Positions 37,724-48,261 of a DNA stretch of 64,000 nucleotides are shown one piece after another. The stretch is from positions 310,001 to 374,000 of the forward strand of contig NZ_KZ319369.1 of NCBI RefSeq assembly GCF_002744715.1, in the 5' to 3' direction. The notes below the pieces were generated by a model. It saw only the letters and a list, made by a program, of their open reading frames with translations, was not told the origin of the DNA and searched no databases. Position 1 is the first letter of the stretch; each line of letters opens with the position of its first letter. Both the position numbers and the translations under genes were made by a program. Source of the DNA: Marinobacter profundi (GTDB taxonomy: Bacteria; Pseudomonadota; Gammaproteobacteria; Pseudomonadales; Oleiphilaceae).

Positions 37724-38788
37724 ATGGCCCTGATTTCGATGCGGCAAATGCTGGATCACGCCGCCGAGCACGGTTACGGTGTGCCTGCGTTCAACGTCAA
37801 CAACCTCGAGCAGATGCGCGCAATCATGGAAGCTGCGGACAAGACCGATTCCCCGGTGATCGTCCAGGCCTCTGCCGGTGCCCGCAAGTATGCCGGTGCG
37901 CCGTTCCTGCGCCACATGATTCTCGCTGCCATTGAAGAATTCCCCCACATCCCGGTGTGCATGCACCAGGATCACGGCACCAGCCCTGCGGTGTGCCAGC
38001 GCTCCATCCAGCTGGGTTTCAGCTCGGTGATGATGGACGGCTCACTCGGTGAAGACGGCAAGACGCCAACCGATTACGAGTACAACGTCGACGTTACCCG
38101 TCGCACCGTGGAAATGGCCCACGCCTGTGGCGTGTCGGTAGAAGGCGAGCTAGGCTGCCTGGGCTCCCTGGAAACCGGCCAGGCCGGTGAGGAAGACGGC
38201 ATCGGCGCGGAAGGTATTCTCGACCACAGCCAGATGCTGACCGACCCGGAAGAAGCGGCGGACTTCGTCAAGAAGACCCAGGTAGACGCCCTGGCCATCG
38301 CCATCGGTACCTCCCACGGCGCCTACAAGTTTACCCGTCCGCCTACGGGCGACATCCTCGCCATCGACCAGATCAAGGCCATCCACGCCCGCATCCCGGA
38401 CACCCACCTGGTGATGCACGGCTCCAGCTCCGTTCCCCAGGAGTGGCTGAAGATCATCAACGAATTCGGTGGTGAGATCCCGGAAACCTATGGTGTCCCG
38501 GTTGAGGAAATCGTCGAGGGCATCCGTCACGGCGTGCGCAAGGTCAACATCGATACCGATCTGCGCCTGGCCAGCACCGGCGCGGTCCGTCGTTTCATGG
38601 CCCAGAACCCGGCCGAGTTCGACCCGCGTAAATTCCTCAAGGAAACCATGAAGGCGATGACGGAAATCTGTATCGCCCGCTACGAAGCTTTCGGTACCGC
38701 CGGCAACGCCAGCAAGATCAAGCCGATCAACCTCGAACGCATGTTCGAGCGTTACGCCGCCGGCGAACTGGACCCGAAGGTCAAGTAA
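37724..38788 (+). CDS. fba: Class II fructose-bisphosphate aldolase
   Basis: This 354-residue zinc aldolase is of the Calvin-cycle/CbbA-like class II subgroup. Seen in order: [15 protein letters not shown], the zinc ligand region MHQDHGTS, the [14 protein letters not shown] segment, and the GSSSVP and NIDTDLRLA motifs. It splits or forms fructose 1,6-bisphosphate and closes the tkt-epd-pgk-fba cluster, so it serves glycolysis or gluconeogenesis. It has an AAGGAGAG ribosome site. A strong terminator follows 10 bases after the stop. Confidence 0.97.
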   Translation: MALISMRQMLDHAAEHGYGVPAFNVNNLEQMRAIMEAADKTDSPVIVQASAGARKYAGAPFLRHMILAAIEEFPHIPVCMHQDHGTSPAVCQRSIQLGFSSVMMDGSLGEDGKTPTDYEYNVDVTRRTVEMAHACGVSVEGELGCLGSLETGQAGEEDGIGAEGILDHSQMLTDPEEAADFVKKTQVDALAIAIGTSHGAYKFTRPPTGDILAIDQIKAIHARIPDTHLVMHGSSSVPQEWLKIINEFGGEIPETYGVPVEEIVEGIRHGVRKVNIDTDLRLASTGAVRRFMAQNPAEFDPRKFLKETMKAMTEICIARYEAFGTAGNASKIKPINLERMFERYAAGELDPKVK

Positions 38789-38798
38789 GCCTGCCTCG

Positions 38799-38827
38799 CC
38801 CCCGGCCGTCCGGCCGGGGGCTGCTTT
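38799..38827 (+). terminator. Terminator after fba
   Basis: CCCCCGGCCG at 38799-38808 pairs with 38811-38820 around a 2-base loop and is followed by CTGCTTTCCC. It marks the end of the tkt-epd-pgk-fba cluster. Confidence 0.75.
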
Positions 38828-38877
38828 CCCGTCTGCACTTCAGCGATTCATCCGGAATGATGCCGGGGTTTGCGTTG

Positions 38878-39414
38878 TTACAGCGCCGCGGCCTTCAAGC
38901 CGTTGCTCAGGGCACGCACGCCGGCTTCAATCTGTTGTTCGCTCGCACTGGCGAACCCCATCACCAGTCCCGACCTGGCGGCCGATCCGATGTAGTGGGC
39001 GCTGAGCGGAGTACTGCCGAAGCCCCGGCTTCTCAGCCAATGATGAGTTGCCACGTCGTCGAATTCGCCCTCCAATACCAGGTGCATGCCGGCGCTTTCC
39101 GCCACTGGTCGTACCCGTCCGCCAAGCTCTTCTGCCACCCGTCCCTGGAAACGGTGCCATTTGTCCCGGTAGAGCTGCCGCATGCGCCGGAGGTGACGGC
39201 TGAAATGGCCGCTTTCAATAAACTCGGCAATGGTTGCCTGCGTGAGCAGGGGGGCTTCCCCGCCGCTGACCTGCTTGGCCCAGAGCACCGGCTCCACCAC
39301 CTGCTCGGGAACCACCAGGTACCCAACCCGCAGGGCAGGCACCAGGGTTTTGCTGAAGCTGCCCACATACAACACCGGTGGGTTGTCGAACATCCCCTGA
39401 ATGGCGGCCGGATG
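38878..39414 (-). pseudogene. MocR-type regulator, C-terminal remnant
   Basis: This fragment matches only the last part (about 178 codons) of a MocR/PdxR-type protein, the fusion of a GntR helix-turn-helix with a PLP aminotransferase-like domain. It keeps the PLP-lysine region LYVGSFSKTLVPALRVGYLVVP and runs to a natural C-terminus. The DNA-binding domain and the first half of the aminotransferase domain are absent. The match stops at about 39414, exactly where a truncated flavin-oxidase gene begins on the other strand. There is no credible start. It is inferred to be non-functional. Confidence 0.8.
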
Positions 39415-39777
39415 TCCCGGTGCCTGGCGCCGGGGACACAGCTCTGTCTGTCCTTTGCGGTAACCAACGAATGGGTCATGAGTAAGTCCGCCTACCATCA
39501 CAGCGCCAACTATGAGTCGGTGGTGCTGTTCGGTCGGGCCGTGCAGGTCACCGGTAATGACGAGTTTGATGCGGCATTTGAGGCCATCATCAACCAGCTT
39601 GAGCCGGGGCGCTGGGAGCAGGTACGGGCTCCCAGCCTGAGTGAACGCAAGGCAACCGCGCTATTCCGGATACCCATAGAGGAGGGCGCGTTCAAGAGCC
39701 GTAGCGGTGGCCCCAGCGAGGAACCCGGCGACATGGCGTTGCCTGTCTGGCACGGGCTCCTCCCTGCTGGGTCTTAG
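39412..39777 (+). pseudogene. Pyridoxamine-phosphate-oxidase-like protein, C-terminal remnant
   Basis: The reading frame from about 39415 to the stop matches the C-terminal half of a PNPOx-like flavin-binding protein: LCLSFAVTNEWVMSKSAYHHSANYESVVLFG, then GRWEQVRAPSLSERKATALFRIPIEEGAFKSRSGGP and DMALPVWHGLLP. The N-terminal half, with the flavin-binding beta strands, is missing. Such oxidases are often divergent from MocR regulators. Here both genes lost their 5' ends at one point, which suggests a single deletion. A start at 39478 would give a useless fragment. Confidence 0.78.
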
Positions 39778-39804
39778 CCAGGATCTGCAGGGTTCTATCC
39801 GGGG

Positions 39805-41541
39805 TCAGTCGCACTGTCCGCTTTCATAGAACCCTTCAGCAGTTTCCTTAACCCAGCTGTAGGTGCCAGACAAGGCCCCGATGGCGTCATCACCTCCGGT
39901 GGTGAAATAACCTCCGGCATAGTAAGCCCGGCCGGCAAGGTCATGGTTAAGGTTGGTGTCGTTCCAGTCCTGGCAGGCAAATTCGCCACCGCCGCTGCCG
40001 CCGTCACCCGATCCGGTGCATGCAGCCGGCTCGGTGGCATACCAAAGCCCTGGCTCGCCTTCGTACAGCGTGATGCTGCTCCAGGTATCGAAGGATCCAC
40101 CAATATCCACATCATCGCCGTTTGCCAGAGCCCGAAGCTCATACAAACCCCCGGCATAGGCGCGGCCTGCGGAGATGTGGCCATTGGGCGAGGCCGTGGC
40201 CTGTTCGCAGGTTTCGATGGGGGCAGCGGGATCGAAAACGTCGACGGTTCGTTCTTTGGTGGTGGCGTTGCTGTCGCTGTCAGTCGCCACGTAGGCGCAG
40301 GTGTAGGTGCCTACGGCTGCGGTGTCCACCTGGCTGCAGTCGGCCGTGACGGTCAGGGAGCCATCTTCGGCGTCTTCCGCCGTTGCGCCAGGATCGGTGA
40401 AGGTGGTGTTGATGGCGACGGTCATCGGATTATCGCCAAGCAGGGTGATTACCGGGAACCCTTCCGGCTCCGAGCCGTCGCGGCTGTGACGGTTGAAGAA
40501 ATCCCAGATGATGTCCGGATAGCTGGGACCAACCTTGACGGACCACTTGCCATTGTTGCCATTAACGCCACCAACCCAGTAGTGGCCGTGGTCGGTGTCC
40601 TGCAGGTTCGGGGTGGACAAAGGGCCGTCCAGGTACACCGTTTCCACCACGGAGCGGGTGCCGAGGGTACCGTCCCGGGTATAACGGGTATGCACGCAGC
40701 TGTAATTGTTCTGGTTGAAGGGGGAGCAGGCCGCTGCCGAGGCCTCGGCTTCGGTCGGGGTGTCGAACGCCGGATCACCGAAAACCTTGAGGTGGGCATC
40801 CCGTGCGGTGTCGGCAGCGGTTTTAAGAACGGTGCAGTCGTTTTCGTTCTGCAGCACCATCATCGGGATGGGATAGGAGTCGTCCAACTCGGCCTGCATG
40901 TCGGACACCACGCGGGCGACGCTGTGAAATGTCGCGCTTCCCGGACACTGTCCGGATAACGAGACAGAGGCCGCATCCTCACCATAAGGCAGTCCCGCCG
41001 CCGGGGCGGCGGCGGCCCAGTATTCGTTGTGCGTGGTGGCGGCTACGATGGTCATGGCACCACCGGAGGACAGCCCGGTGATAAACCGGCGGTTTGGGTC
41101 AATGCTGAAGTTACCTTCCACAGCCTGTGCAATCTGGTGCAGGTCTTCCACTTCGCCGCCACCTTCGTGGCGATGGTGATCAAACCAGAAGCCCCAGCAG
41201 TTCTCGTTGCGCAAACCATCGTAACTGGTGATAAACGGCGCCACCAGTACGAAACCGTAGTCGTCTGCCGCCGTGGTCAGGCCCCAGTCGTTCAGTACGT
41301 CGTCATTGGTCTGCTTGCAGCCGTGGAGTGCCATCACCATGGGGGCAGGGCTGGTGAGATTGTCCGGCACATACACCTTGTAGTTCCGTGCGCGGGATTG
41401 GCTGTAGGCCTGTTGAGGCAGGGTGTATGAGTAGGTCTGGCCGGCAGTTGCCGGTGTGATGGGGGCCATGAGGATTACTGACAGCACGAGTCCGGACAGC
41501 AACGCCGGGCCGCCGTGCAGTGAAGCGGTCGATACCTTCAT
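39805..41541 (-). CDS. Secreted PHB-depolymerase-family esterase
   Basis: This 578-residue modular enzyme has a signal peptide (about residues 1-33). An esterase-PHB domain follows with lipase box GLSSG at residues 156-160 (Ser158 nucleophile) and HGHYWVGG near residue 325. An Ig-like DUF5011 domain (ITLLGDNPMTVAINTTFTDPG) spans about residues 373-445. Two C-terminal modules with aromatic, Gly-rich repeats (ISAGRAYAGG...WYATEP and LAGRAYYAGG...GFYESGQ) look like chitin- or polymer-binding units. It is likely extracellular and acts on polyhydroxyalkanoates or another polyester; the precise substrate is inferred from family. Confidence 0.85.
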   Translation of the reverse strand: MKVSTASLHGGPALLSGLVLSVILMAPITPATAGQTYSYTLPQQAYSQSRARNYKVYVPDNLTSPAPMVMALHGCKQTNDDVLNDWGLTTAADDYGFVLVAPFITSYDGLRNENCWGFWFDHHRHEGGGEVEDLHQIAQAVEGNFSIDPNRRFITGLSSGGAMTIVAATTHNEYWAAAAPAAGLPYGEDAASVSLSGQCPGSATFHSVARVVSDMQAELDDSYPIPMMVLQNENDCTVLKTAADTARDAHLKVFGDPAFDTPTEAEASAAACSPFNQNNYSCVHTRYTRDGTLGTRSVVETVYLDGPLSTPNLQDTDHGHYWVGGVNGNNGKWSVKVGPSYPDIIWDFFNRHSRDGSEPEGFPVITLLGDNPMTVAINTTFTDPGATAEDAEDGSLTVTADCSQVDTAAVGTYTCAYVATDSDSNATTKERTVDVFDPAAPIETCEQATASPNGHISAGRAYAGGLYELRALANGDDVDIGGSFDTWSSITLYEGEPGLWYATEPAACTGSGDGGSGGGEFACQDWNDTNLNHDLAGRAYYAGGYFTTGGDDAIGALSGTYSWVKETAEGFYESGQCD

Positions 41542-41730
41542 AGTTCTGAGCTCCGTTCTTGGATTTATTGTTCGGAGATTGGAGCCAAGAAAGTTTCATG
41601 CCAGGATTGTAACCAATTGAATTGTTGGCATATCTCTTGGGAGCTGCCCCGATGGGGTGACCGGAAATCTGGACGCATTGTCCGAATTGCAGGACAGCTA
41701 TTGACTAATCGAGTCCCGGAAAGCGCCGCG

Positions 41731-42888
41731 TCAGCGCAGATAATGCTGCGTTATTGCGACCCAGTAGGCGGCACCGACGGGCAGGTTTGCGGGATCGAAG
41801 GCATACTCGGGATGGTGAACCATCGGGGTATCGCCGTTCCCGAGAAAGCCGTACACCGACGGTCTCTGCTGCGCGAAAAAGGCAAAATCTTCGCTGCCCA
41901 TGAAGGTGGGCCCGGGATTGACCACCCGTTCTTCACCAAGTAGCCGGCATGCCACTTCCGTGCAGATCCGGGTTTGTTCGTCGTCGTTGACAAGGACTGC
42001 GCCCGGTTGCCCCTCCCGGATCTCGAATCCAACGTTGTAGCCTTCTGCCGTTGCGGCGGTGATGGCCCTGATGCGGTCCAGAACCCGGGTCCTCGTATCG
42101 GGGTCACGACTACGGACACTCAGCCGCAGGACGGCGTTTTGCGGGATTACGTTGCCGGCCTCGCCGGAGTTGAAGGCCCCAATGGTCACGACAACGGCAT
42201 CCTGGGCCGCAACATTCCGTGAAACGATGGTTTGCAGTGACATCACCAGGGCTGAGCCGGCCACCAGAGGATCAATACAGCGTTCCGGCATGGATCCATG
42301 GCCACCTTTTCCGGTCAGTTCGATTTCCCAGTTATCGACTGCGGCCATAACCGGGCCAGCGGTCAGGTACAGCGTTCCTGCTTCCAGCCCCGGCATGTTG
42401 TGGAGCCCGAACATGTAATCCATCGGGAATCGCCTCAACAGGTCGTCCCCCAGCATGGCCGGTGCGCCCGCCATGATCTCCTCCGCCGGCTGGAAGATCA
42501 GATTGAGTGTGCCGTTGAAGTTGCCTTTGCGCGCCAGATACTGGGCAGCGCCCAGCAGCATGGTGGTGTGGGCATCATGGCCACAGGTGTGCGACTTGCC
42601 AGCCACCTTGCTCTTGTAGGGAAGGTCGGTCATCTCCGGGACCGGCAGCGCATCGGTATCGGCCCGCAGTCCGATGGATGTGGTCCCGTCCCCGAGTTGC
42701 ATCCGGGCTACCACCCCGGTACCGCCAATGCCTTCCGTCACTTCGTAGCCCCACTGCCGCAGCAGATCGGCGATGTACGCAGCGGATTCCGTTTCTTCAA
42801 AGGCCAGTTCCGGATGCTGATGAAGGTGCCGGAAGTAAACCTCCATGGGAATCTGTTCTGCTTGGATATCATCGATCAGGCTGGGCAT
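41731..42888 (-). CDS. M20 family amidohydrolase
   Basis: This 385-residue zinc-dependent hydrolase is of the M20D group (hippurate hydrolase / IAA-amino-acid hydrolase type). Metal and catalytic motifs are RHLHQHPELAFEE, GLRADTDALPVPE, CGHDAHTTM at residues 102-110, FQPAEE and the dimerisation GKGGHGSMPE. It cleaves N-acyl amino acids or related amides; the substrate is unresolved. No signal peptide is visible, so it is cytoplasmic. It is divergent from the urea-transport operon, with a 410-base gap between them. Confidence 0.9.
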   Translation of the reverse strand: MPSLIDDIQAEQIPMEVYFRHLHQHPELAFEETESAAYIADLLRQWGYEVTEGIGGTGVVARMQLGDGTTSIGLRADTDALPVPEMTDLPYKSKVAGKSHTCGHDAHTTMLLGAAQYLARKGNFNGTLNLIFQPAEEIMAGAPAMLGDDLLRRFPMDYMFGLHNMPGLEAGTLYLTAGPVMAAVDNWEIELTGKGGHGSMPERCIDPLVAGSALVMSLQTIVSRNVAAQDAVVVTIGAFNSGEAGNVIPQNAVLRLSVRSRDPDTRTRVLDRIRAITAATAEGYNVGFEIREGQPGAVLVNDDEQTRICTEVACRLLGEERVVNPGPTFMGSEDFAFFAQQRPSVYGFLGNGDTPMVHHPEYAFDPANLPVGAAYWVAITQHYLR

Positions 42889-43085
42889 GTCATGTCTCCG
42901 TTCTCGGTCTGGTGCTGTCTAGTCTACATCCGGGGATCAGCGCTGCCAGCCGTTCTTTCCGTAACTGGCCAGGTTTCATCATGCCCTTCAATGATGCAAT
43001 CAATCTGGCGCTATCGTTCAACCCTTGAGCAAAAACGCGCCAATTCGAGGCGAATGGCCGGCTCCGGGGGCTTTCATAGTGCGTG

Positions 43086-43114
43086 TGCACCACGGCCTGT
43101 TCCGTGGTGGTGCA
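43086..43114. promoter_or_regulatory. Candidate NtrC-like half-sites upstream of urtA
   Basis: TGCACCA at 43086-43092 and TGGTGCA at 43108-43114 are inverted NtrC-type half-sites, but 15 bases apart rather than the usual 5. The overlapping CACCACGG/CCGTGGTG stem (43088-43095 with 43102-43109) could instead be a hairpin. They lie about 110 bases before the candidate sigma-54 promoter. Confidence 0.35.
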
Positions 43115-43223
43115 GCAAAACCGGTTGTGGGCGGGATTGGCGCAGTGTTTGGCCTGGCTGGCGGGCCATTATGGTGCCTGCTTGTCGGCTAATTGATTGA
43201 TATAAAAGACGTATAGCTCGTTG

Positions 43224-43239
43224 TGGAACACCACGTGCA
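43224..43239 (+). promoter_or_regulatory. Candidate sigma-54 promoter of the urt operon
   Basis: TGGAACA-N4-GTGCA matches the sigma-54 consensus TGGCACG-N4-TTGCA, with GG at 43225-43226 and GC at 43237-43238 at the required spacing. Transcription would begin near 43250, about 50 bases before the urtA ATG. Confidence 0.55.
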
Positions 43240-43298
43240 ATGGGTGCAGGGCGTTTGACGAACTGCACAACTCCCCAAGAACGAAAAGGATGCACGTG

Positions 43299-44600
43299 AT
43301 GAAATTCAGCAAACACCTGAAGCTGGGCCTTTCTGCCCTGGCCTTGTCTGTTTCCCTGCACTCGGTTGCCGCCGAGGATCCCATCAAGGTGGGAATCCTG
43401 CACTCGTTGTCCGGCACCATGGCAATCAGTGAATCCGCCCTGAAAGACACCATGCTCATGCTGATCGAGCAGCAGAATGCTGCCGGTGGCGTGCTGGGCC
43501 GCCAGCTGGAGGCGGTGGTGGTCGACCCGGCGTCCGACTGGCCACTGTTTGCCGAGAAGGCCCGCGAGCTGCTGGCCAAGGAGAAGGTCGATGTGATCTT
43601 CGGTAACTGGACGTCGGTATCCCGCAAGTCGGTGCTGCCGGTGGTGGAGGAGCTCAACGGCCTGCTGTTCTACCCGGTGCAGTACGAGGGTGAGGAATCG
43701 TCCGAAAACGTGTTCTACACCGGCGCGGCGCCCAACCAGCAGGCCATTCCGGCAGTGGATTACCTGAAGAACGACCTGGGTGTTGAGCGCTGGGTACTGG
43801 CTGGTACCGACTACGTCTATCCGCGCACCACCAACAAGATCCTCGAAACCTACCTGAAGGACCAGGGGGTGGCAGACGCGGACATCATGATCAACTACAC
43901 CCCCTTCGGCCATTCCAACTGGCAGGCCATCGTGGCGGAGATCAAGAAGTTTGGCAGCGCCGGCAAGAAGACCGCAGTGGTGTCCACCATCAACGGCGAC
44001 GCCAACGTGCCTTTCTACCGGGAACTGGGTAACCAGGGCCTCGCCGCGTCCGACATCCCGGTGGTGGCATTCTCGGTGGGCGAGCAGGAGCTGGCCGGGA
44101 TCGACACCGCGCCCCTGGTGGGCCACCTGGCTGCCTGGAACTACTTCATGAGCGTGGATAACGACGCCAACTACGACTTCATCGATGCCTGGGTCAAGTT
44201 CAAGGGTGACGACAAGGCGGTCACCAACGACCCGATGGAAGCCCACTACATCGGCTTCAACATGTACATCGAAGCGGTGAAAAAGGCCGGCACCACCGAA
44301 GTGGATGCGGTGAAAGACGCCATCATCGGTGTCACCGTCCCCAACCTCACCGGCGGATTTGCCGCCATGATGCCCAACCACCACATCACCAAGCCGGTGC
44401 TGATCGGCGAGATCCAGGATAACGGCCAGTTCTCGGTGGTGTGGGAAACCTCCTCCACCGTGGCCGGCGACGCCTGGTCGGACTTCCTGCCGGGCTCCCG
44501 GGACCTGATCAGTGACTGGCGGGCACCGCTGAAGTGCGGCAACTTCAACGTGGTCACCGGCAAGTGCGGTGGCGGTACGGCGGAAGTCGCGTCCAAGTAA
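43299..44600 (+). CDS. urtA: Urea ABC transporter substrate-binding protein
   Basis: This 433-residue periplasmic receptor has a signal peptide (about residues 1-24, cut near SVAAEDPIK). It has the Leu/Ile/Val-type binding fold: KVGILHSLSGTMAISESALKDT, then FGNWTSVSRKSVLPVVEE and FYPVQYEGEESSENVFYTGAAPNQQ, the last typical of UrtA. It captures urea for the UrtBC/DE transporter. The ATG at 43299 has an AAAGGA site; an ATG three codons earlier (43290) is weaker. It is the first gene of the urt-ure block behind a candidate sigma-54 promoter. Confidence 0.95.
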   Translation: MKFSKHLKLGLSALALSVSLHSVAAEDPIKVGILHSLSGTMAISESALKDTMLMLIEQQNAAGGVLGRQLEAVVVDPASDWPLFAEKARELLAKEKVDVIFGNWTSVSRKSVLPVVEELNGLLFYPVQYEGEESSENVFYTGAAPNQQAIPAVDYLKNDLGVERWVLAGTDYVYPRTTNKILETYLKDQGVADADIMINYTPFGHSNWQAIVAEIKKFGSAGKKTAVVSTINGDANVPFYRELGNQGLAASDIPVVAFSVGEQELAGIDTAPLVGHLAAWNYFMSVDNDANYDFIDAWVKFKGDDKAVTNDPMEAHYIGFNMYIEAVKKAGTTEVDAVKDAIIGVTVPNLTGGFAAMMPNHHITKPVLIGEIQDNGQFSVVWETSSTVAGDAWSDFLPGSRDLISDWRAPLKCGNFNVVTGKCGGGTAEVASK

Positions 44601-44701
44601 CGGGCCATTTTCAAACGGGGCCGGCAGGCGCATCAAGCGCCGCCGGACCCCGGACGAGCGCCCGGAATCCATCTATCATGCAACGCCAACAGGAAACCAC
44701 C

Positions 44702-46306
44702 ATGAGCATCCTGCGATCGCTCGCCCGGCTGACCTTCGCCCTGCATCTGGTCCTCTTGTCATCGTTAGCCGGTGCCCAGGTCAGCGAGCAGCAGGCCGCC
44801 CGCTTGCTGCAGGGCCTCGCCGGCGCCAGCCAGGCCGAGAAATCCATCATCGTCCGCGAGCTGGCCGGCAGTGGTGACGAACGCGCCCGCAACTGGCTGG
44901 AAGCGTTCAGTGCCAACAAGCTGAGCCGGATCAAAACCACCGGCCAGATAGTGATCGTGACCAGCAACCGGGGCCGCAACTGGGCCATTGCCGACGCCCT
45001 TACCGGTGAGTCGCTCGGGGAGATGTCCCGCCGCGAGCTGGAGGCGGTGCAGGTCAACAACACCCTGCGCGGCGAAGTGGACGACCTGCTGTCGGTGATT
45101 GACCTGACGGTGGCCAACCCCCAGGTGCGACTGACCGCTGCCCGTGCCCTGATGGGGACGGTGAATGCGCCGCTTGCCGAACGCCTGAACGGCTTGCTGG
45201 CCGATGAAGACAACCCCGCAGTACGTGAGGCACTGGAAAGTGCGCTGGCGATCTACCGGCTGGGGCAGGGCGATGGGGCTGCCGTGGCGGTGCTGGCCGG
45301 TAGCCTGAACCCGCAGGCCCGTGCCGCCCTGGCCGGCGCAGCACGGGGCGATGATCCGCAGATTGCGGCAGCCGCCACCCGGGCCCTGGCCAGTATCGAA
45401 CAGAAACTCACACTCAATCGTGCCGCAGAGACCCTGTATTTCGGGTTGTCACTGGGCTCGGTGCTGGTGCTGGCGGCCATCGGTCTGGCCATCACCTTCG
45501 GGGTGATGGGGGTCATCAACATGGCCCACGGCGAGCTGATGATGCTCGGTGCCTACACCACCTGGGGCATGCAACAGTTGTTGCCCGGCCAGCCGGGCCT
45601 GGCGCTGATCCTGTCGATTCCCGCCGGTTTTCTGGTGGCGGCCATGGCCGGCATCGTCATCGAACGCAGCGTCATCCAGCATCTCAAGGGCCGCCCGCTG
45701 GAAACCCTGCTGGCCACTTTCGGGGTCAGCCTGATCCTCCAGCAACTGGTCCGCACACTGATTTCCCCCCTCAACCGTTCCGTCGTCACGCCGGACTGGA
45801 TGAGCGGCTCCATCATGATCAACGAGGCGCTGTCGCTGACCCTGAACCGGCTTTACGTGATCGGCTTTGCGCTGGTGGTGTTCGCCGGGCTGATGCTGAT
45901 CATGCGCAAGACCCGTCTCGGCCTGGAGGTGCGGGCAGTCACCCAGAACCGCGCCATGGCCCGCTCCATGGGCATCCGTGCCACCCGGGTGGACATCCTC
46001 ACCTTTGGCCTCGGTTCCGGGGTTGCCGGGCTCGCCGGTGTCGCCCTGTCCCAGATCACCAACGTCGGTCCCAACCTGGGCCAGAGCTACATCATCGACT
46101 CCTTTATGGTGGTGGTGTTCGGCGGTGTGGGCAATCTCTGGGGCACCCTGCTGGCCGGTCTTTCCCTCGGCACCATCAACCAGATGCTTGAGCCCTGGGC
46201 CGGTGCGGTCCTCGCCAAGATCATCGTGCTGGTGTTCATCATCCTGTTTATCCAGAAGCGGCCGCGGGGACTGTTCCCCCAGAAGGGCCGGGCGGCGGAG
46301 GGTTAA
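44702..46306 (+). CDS. urtB: Urea ABC transporter permease UrtB
   Basis: This 534-residue permease is longer than LivH-type relatives because it carries a periplasmic N-terminal extension of about 230 residues after the signal-like start. The extension is typical of proteobacterial UrtB and has HEAT-like helices (VRLTAARALMGTVNAPLAERL, AAAATRALASIEQKL). The C-terminal part has the LivH-like membrane core, with AIGLAITFGVMGVINMAHGELMMLGAYTTW and the GLGSGVAGLAGVALSQITNVGPNLGQSYI region. The start at 44702 gives an AGGAA site. It lies 3 bases before urtC. Confidence 0.93.
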   Translation: MSILRSLARLTFALHLVLLSSLAGAQVSEQQAARLLQGLAGASQAEKSIIVRELAGSGDERARNWLEAFSANKLSRIKTTGQIVIVTSNRGRNWAIADALTGESLGEMSRRELEAVQVNNTLRGEVDDLLSVIDLTVANPQVRLTAARALMGTVNAPLAERLNGLLADEDNPAVREALESALAIYRLGQGDGAAVAVLAGSLNPQARAALAGAARGDDPQIAAAATRALASIEQKLTLNRAAETLYFGLSLGSVLVLAAIGLAITFGVMGVINMAHGELMMLGAYTTWGMQQLLPGQPGLALILSIPAGFLVAAMAGIVIERSVIQHLKGRPLETLLATFGVSLILQQLVRTLISPLNRSVVTPDWMSGSIMINEALSLTLNRLYVIGFALVVFAGLMLIMRKTRLGLEVRAVTQNRAMARSMGIRATRVDILTFGLGSGVAGLAGVALSQITNVGPNLGQSYIIDSFMVVVFGGVGNLWGTLLAGLSLGTINQMLEPWAGAVLAKIIVLVFIILFIQKRPRGLFPQKGRAAEG

Positions 46307-46309
46307 GCC

Positions 46310-47436
46310 ATGCCGGTATCATCCCAGTGGCTGAAACGGCCCCTGCTTGAACGTTCCACCCAGCTGTTCCTCGGCGTGCTGTTTGCCGCCATGGCGCTGG
46401 TGACCCTGCTCCACGTTGCCCTGCCGCAAGGCAGCGCGCTCCACGTCAGCGCCTACACCGTTACCTTGCTGGGCAAGTACCTGTGCTACGCCTTGCTGGC
46501 GGTGGCGGTGGACCTGGTGTGGGGCTACCTTGGCATTCTCAGCCTCGGCCATGGTGCCTTCTTTGCCCTTGGCGGCTATGCCATGGGCATGTACCTGATG
46601 CGCCAGATCGGCGACCGCGGCGTGTACGGCAACCCGGAGCTGCCGGATTTCATGGTGTTTCTCAACTGGCAGGAGTTGCCCTGGTACTGGCAGGGCTTCG
46701 ACATGGCCTGGTTCGCCTTCCTGATGGTGTTACTGGCGCCGGGGTTGCTGGCTTTGGTATTCGGCTTTCTGGCGTTCCGCTCCCGGGTCACCGGGGTCTA
46801 TCTGTCGATCATCACCCAGGCACTGACCTTTGCCCTGATGCTGGCATTCTTCCGCAACGAGATGGGGTTTGGCGGTAACAACGGCCTGACCGACTTCAAG
46901 GACATCCTCGGCTTCAGCCTGCGCAGCGATGCCACCCGCCTTGGCCTGTTCATCGCCACCGGCATTGCGCTCGCCATCGGCTACGTGATCTGCCGCGGTA
47001 TCGTCACCAGCAAGCTCGGCCGGGTCAGCATCGCCTGTCGCGATGCCGAAGCCCGCACCCGCTTCCTCGGCTATCGGGTGGACCGGGTGCAGCTGTTTGT
47101 GTTCGTGGTTTCGGCCATGCTCGCCGGGGTGGCAGGCGCCCTTTACGTGCCCCAGGTGGGCATCATCAACCCCGGCGAGTTCTCGCCGCTGTTCTCCATC
47201 GAGATTGTGGTCTGGGTGGCGCTTGGCGGTCGCGCCACCCTGTACGGCGCGGTGATCGGGGCGCTGCTGGTGAACTACGCCAAGACCGTGTTCACCGGCG
47301 TGATGCCCGACGCCTGGCTGTTCGCCCTCGGCGGTCTGTTCGTGCTGGTCACGGTGTTCCTGCCCAAAGGCATTGCCGGGCTGCTGCAACGACGGTCGGC
47401 GCCGCCGGTCTCATCCCCGTCTCAGGAGGCTGCGGC

Positions 47437-47440
<4 letters not shown>
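46310..47440 (+). CDS. urtC: Urea ABC transporter permease UrtC
   Basis: This 376-residue membrane protein of the LivM type forms the channel with UrtB. It has about ten hydrophobic helices. The family motifs VAVDLVWGYLGILSLGHGAFFALGGYAMGMYL near the N-terminus and the EAA-like loop CRDAEARTRFLGYRVDRVQLFVFVVSAMLAGVAGALYV near residue 245 are visible. It is followed by urtD with a 4-base overlap. The urea-specific call rests on position between urtB and urtD beside urease genes. Confidence 0.94.

Positions 47441-48260
<820 letters not shown>

Positions 48261-48261
<1 letters not shown>

Noticed and set aside
43140..43200. A second sigma-54-like match near TGGTGCCTGCTTGT.
   Set aside because: The GG to GC spacing is wrong by one to two bases, unlike the match at 43224-43239.
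43074..44672. A 532-codon minus-strand frame opposite urtA.
   Set aside because: The urtA protein has a signal peptide and full binding-protein motifs on the plus strand; the antisense product shows none.
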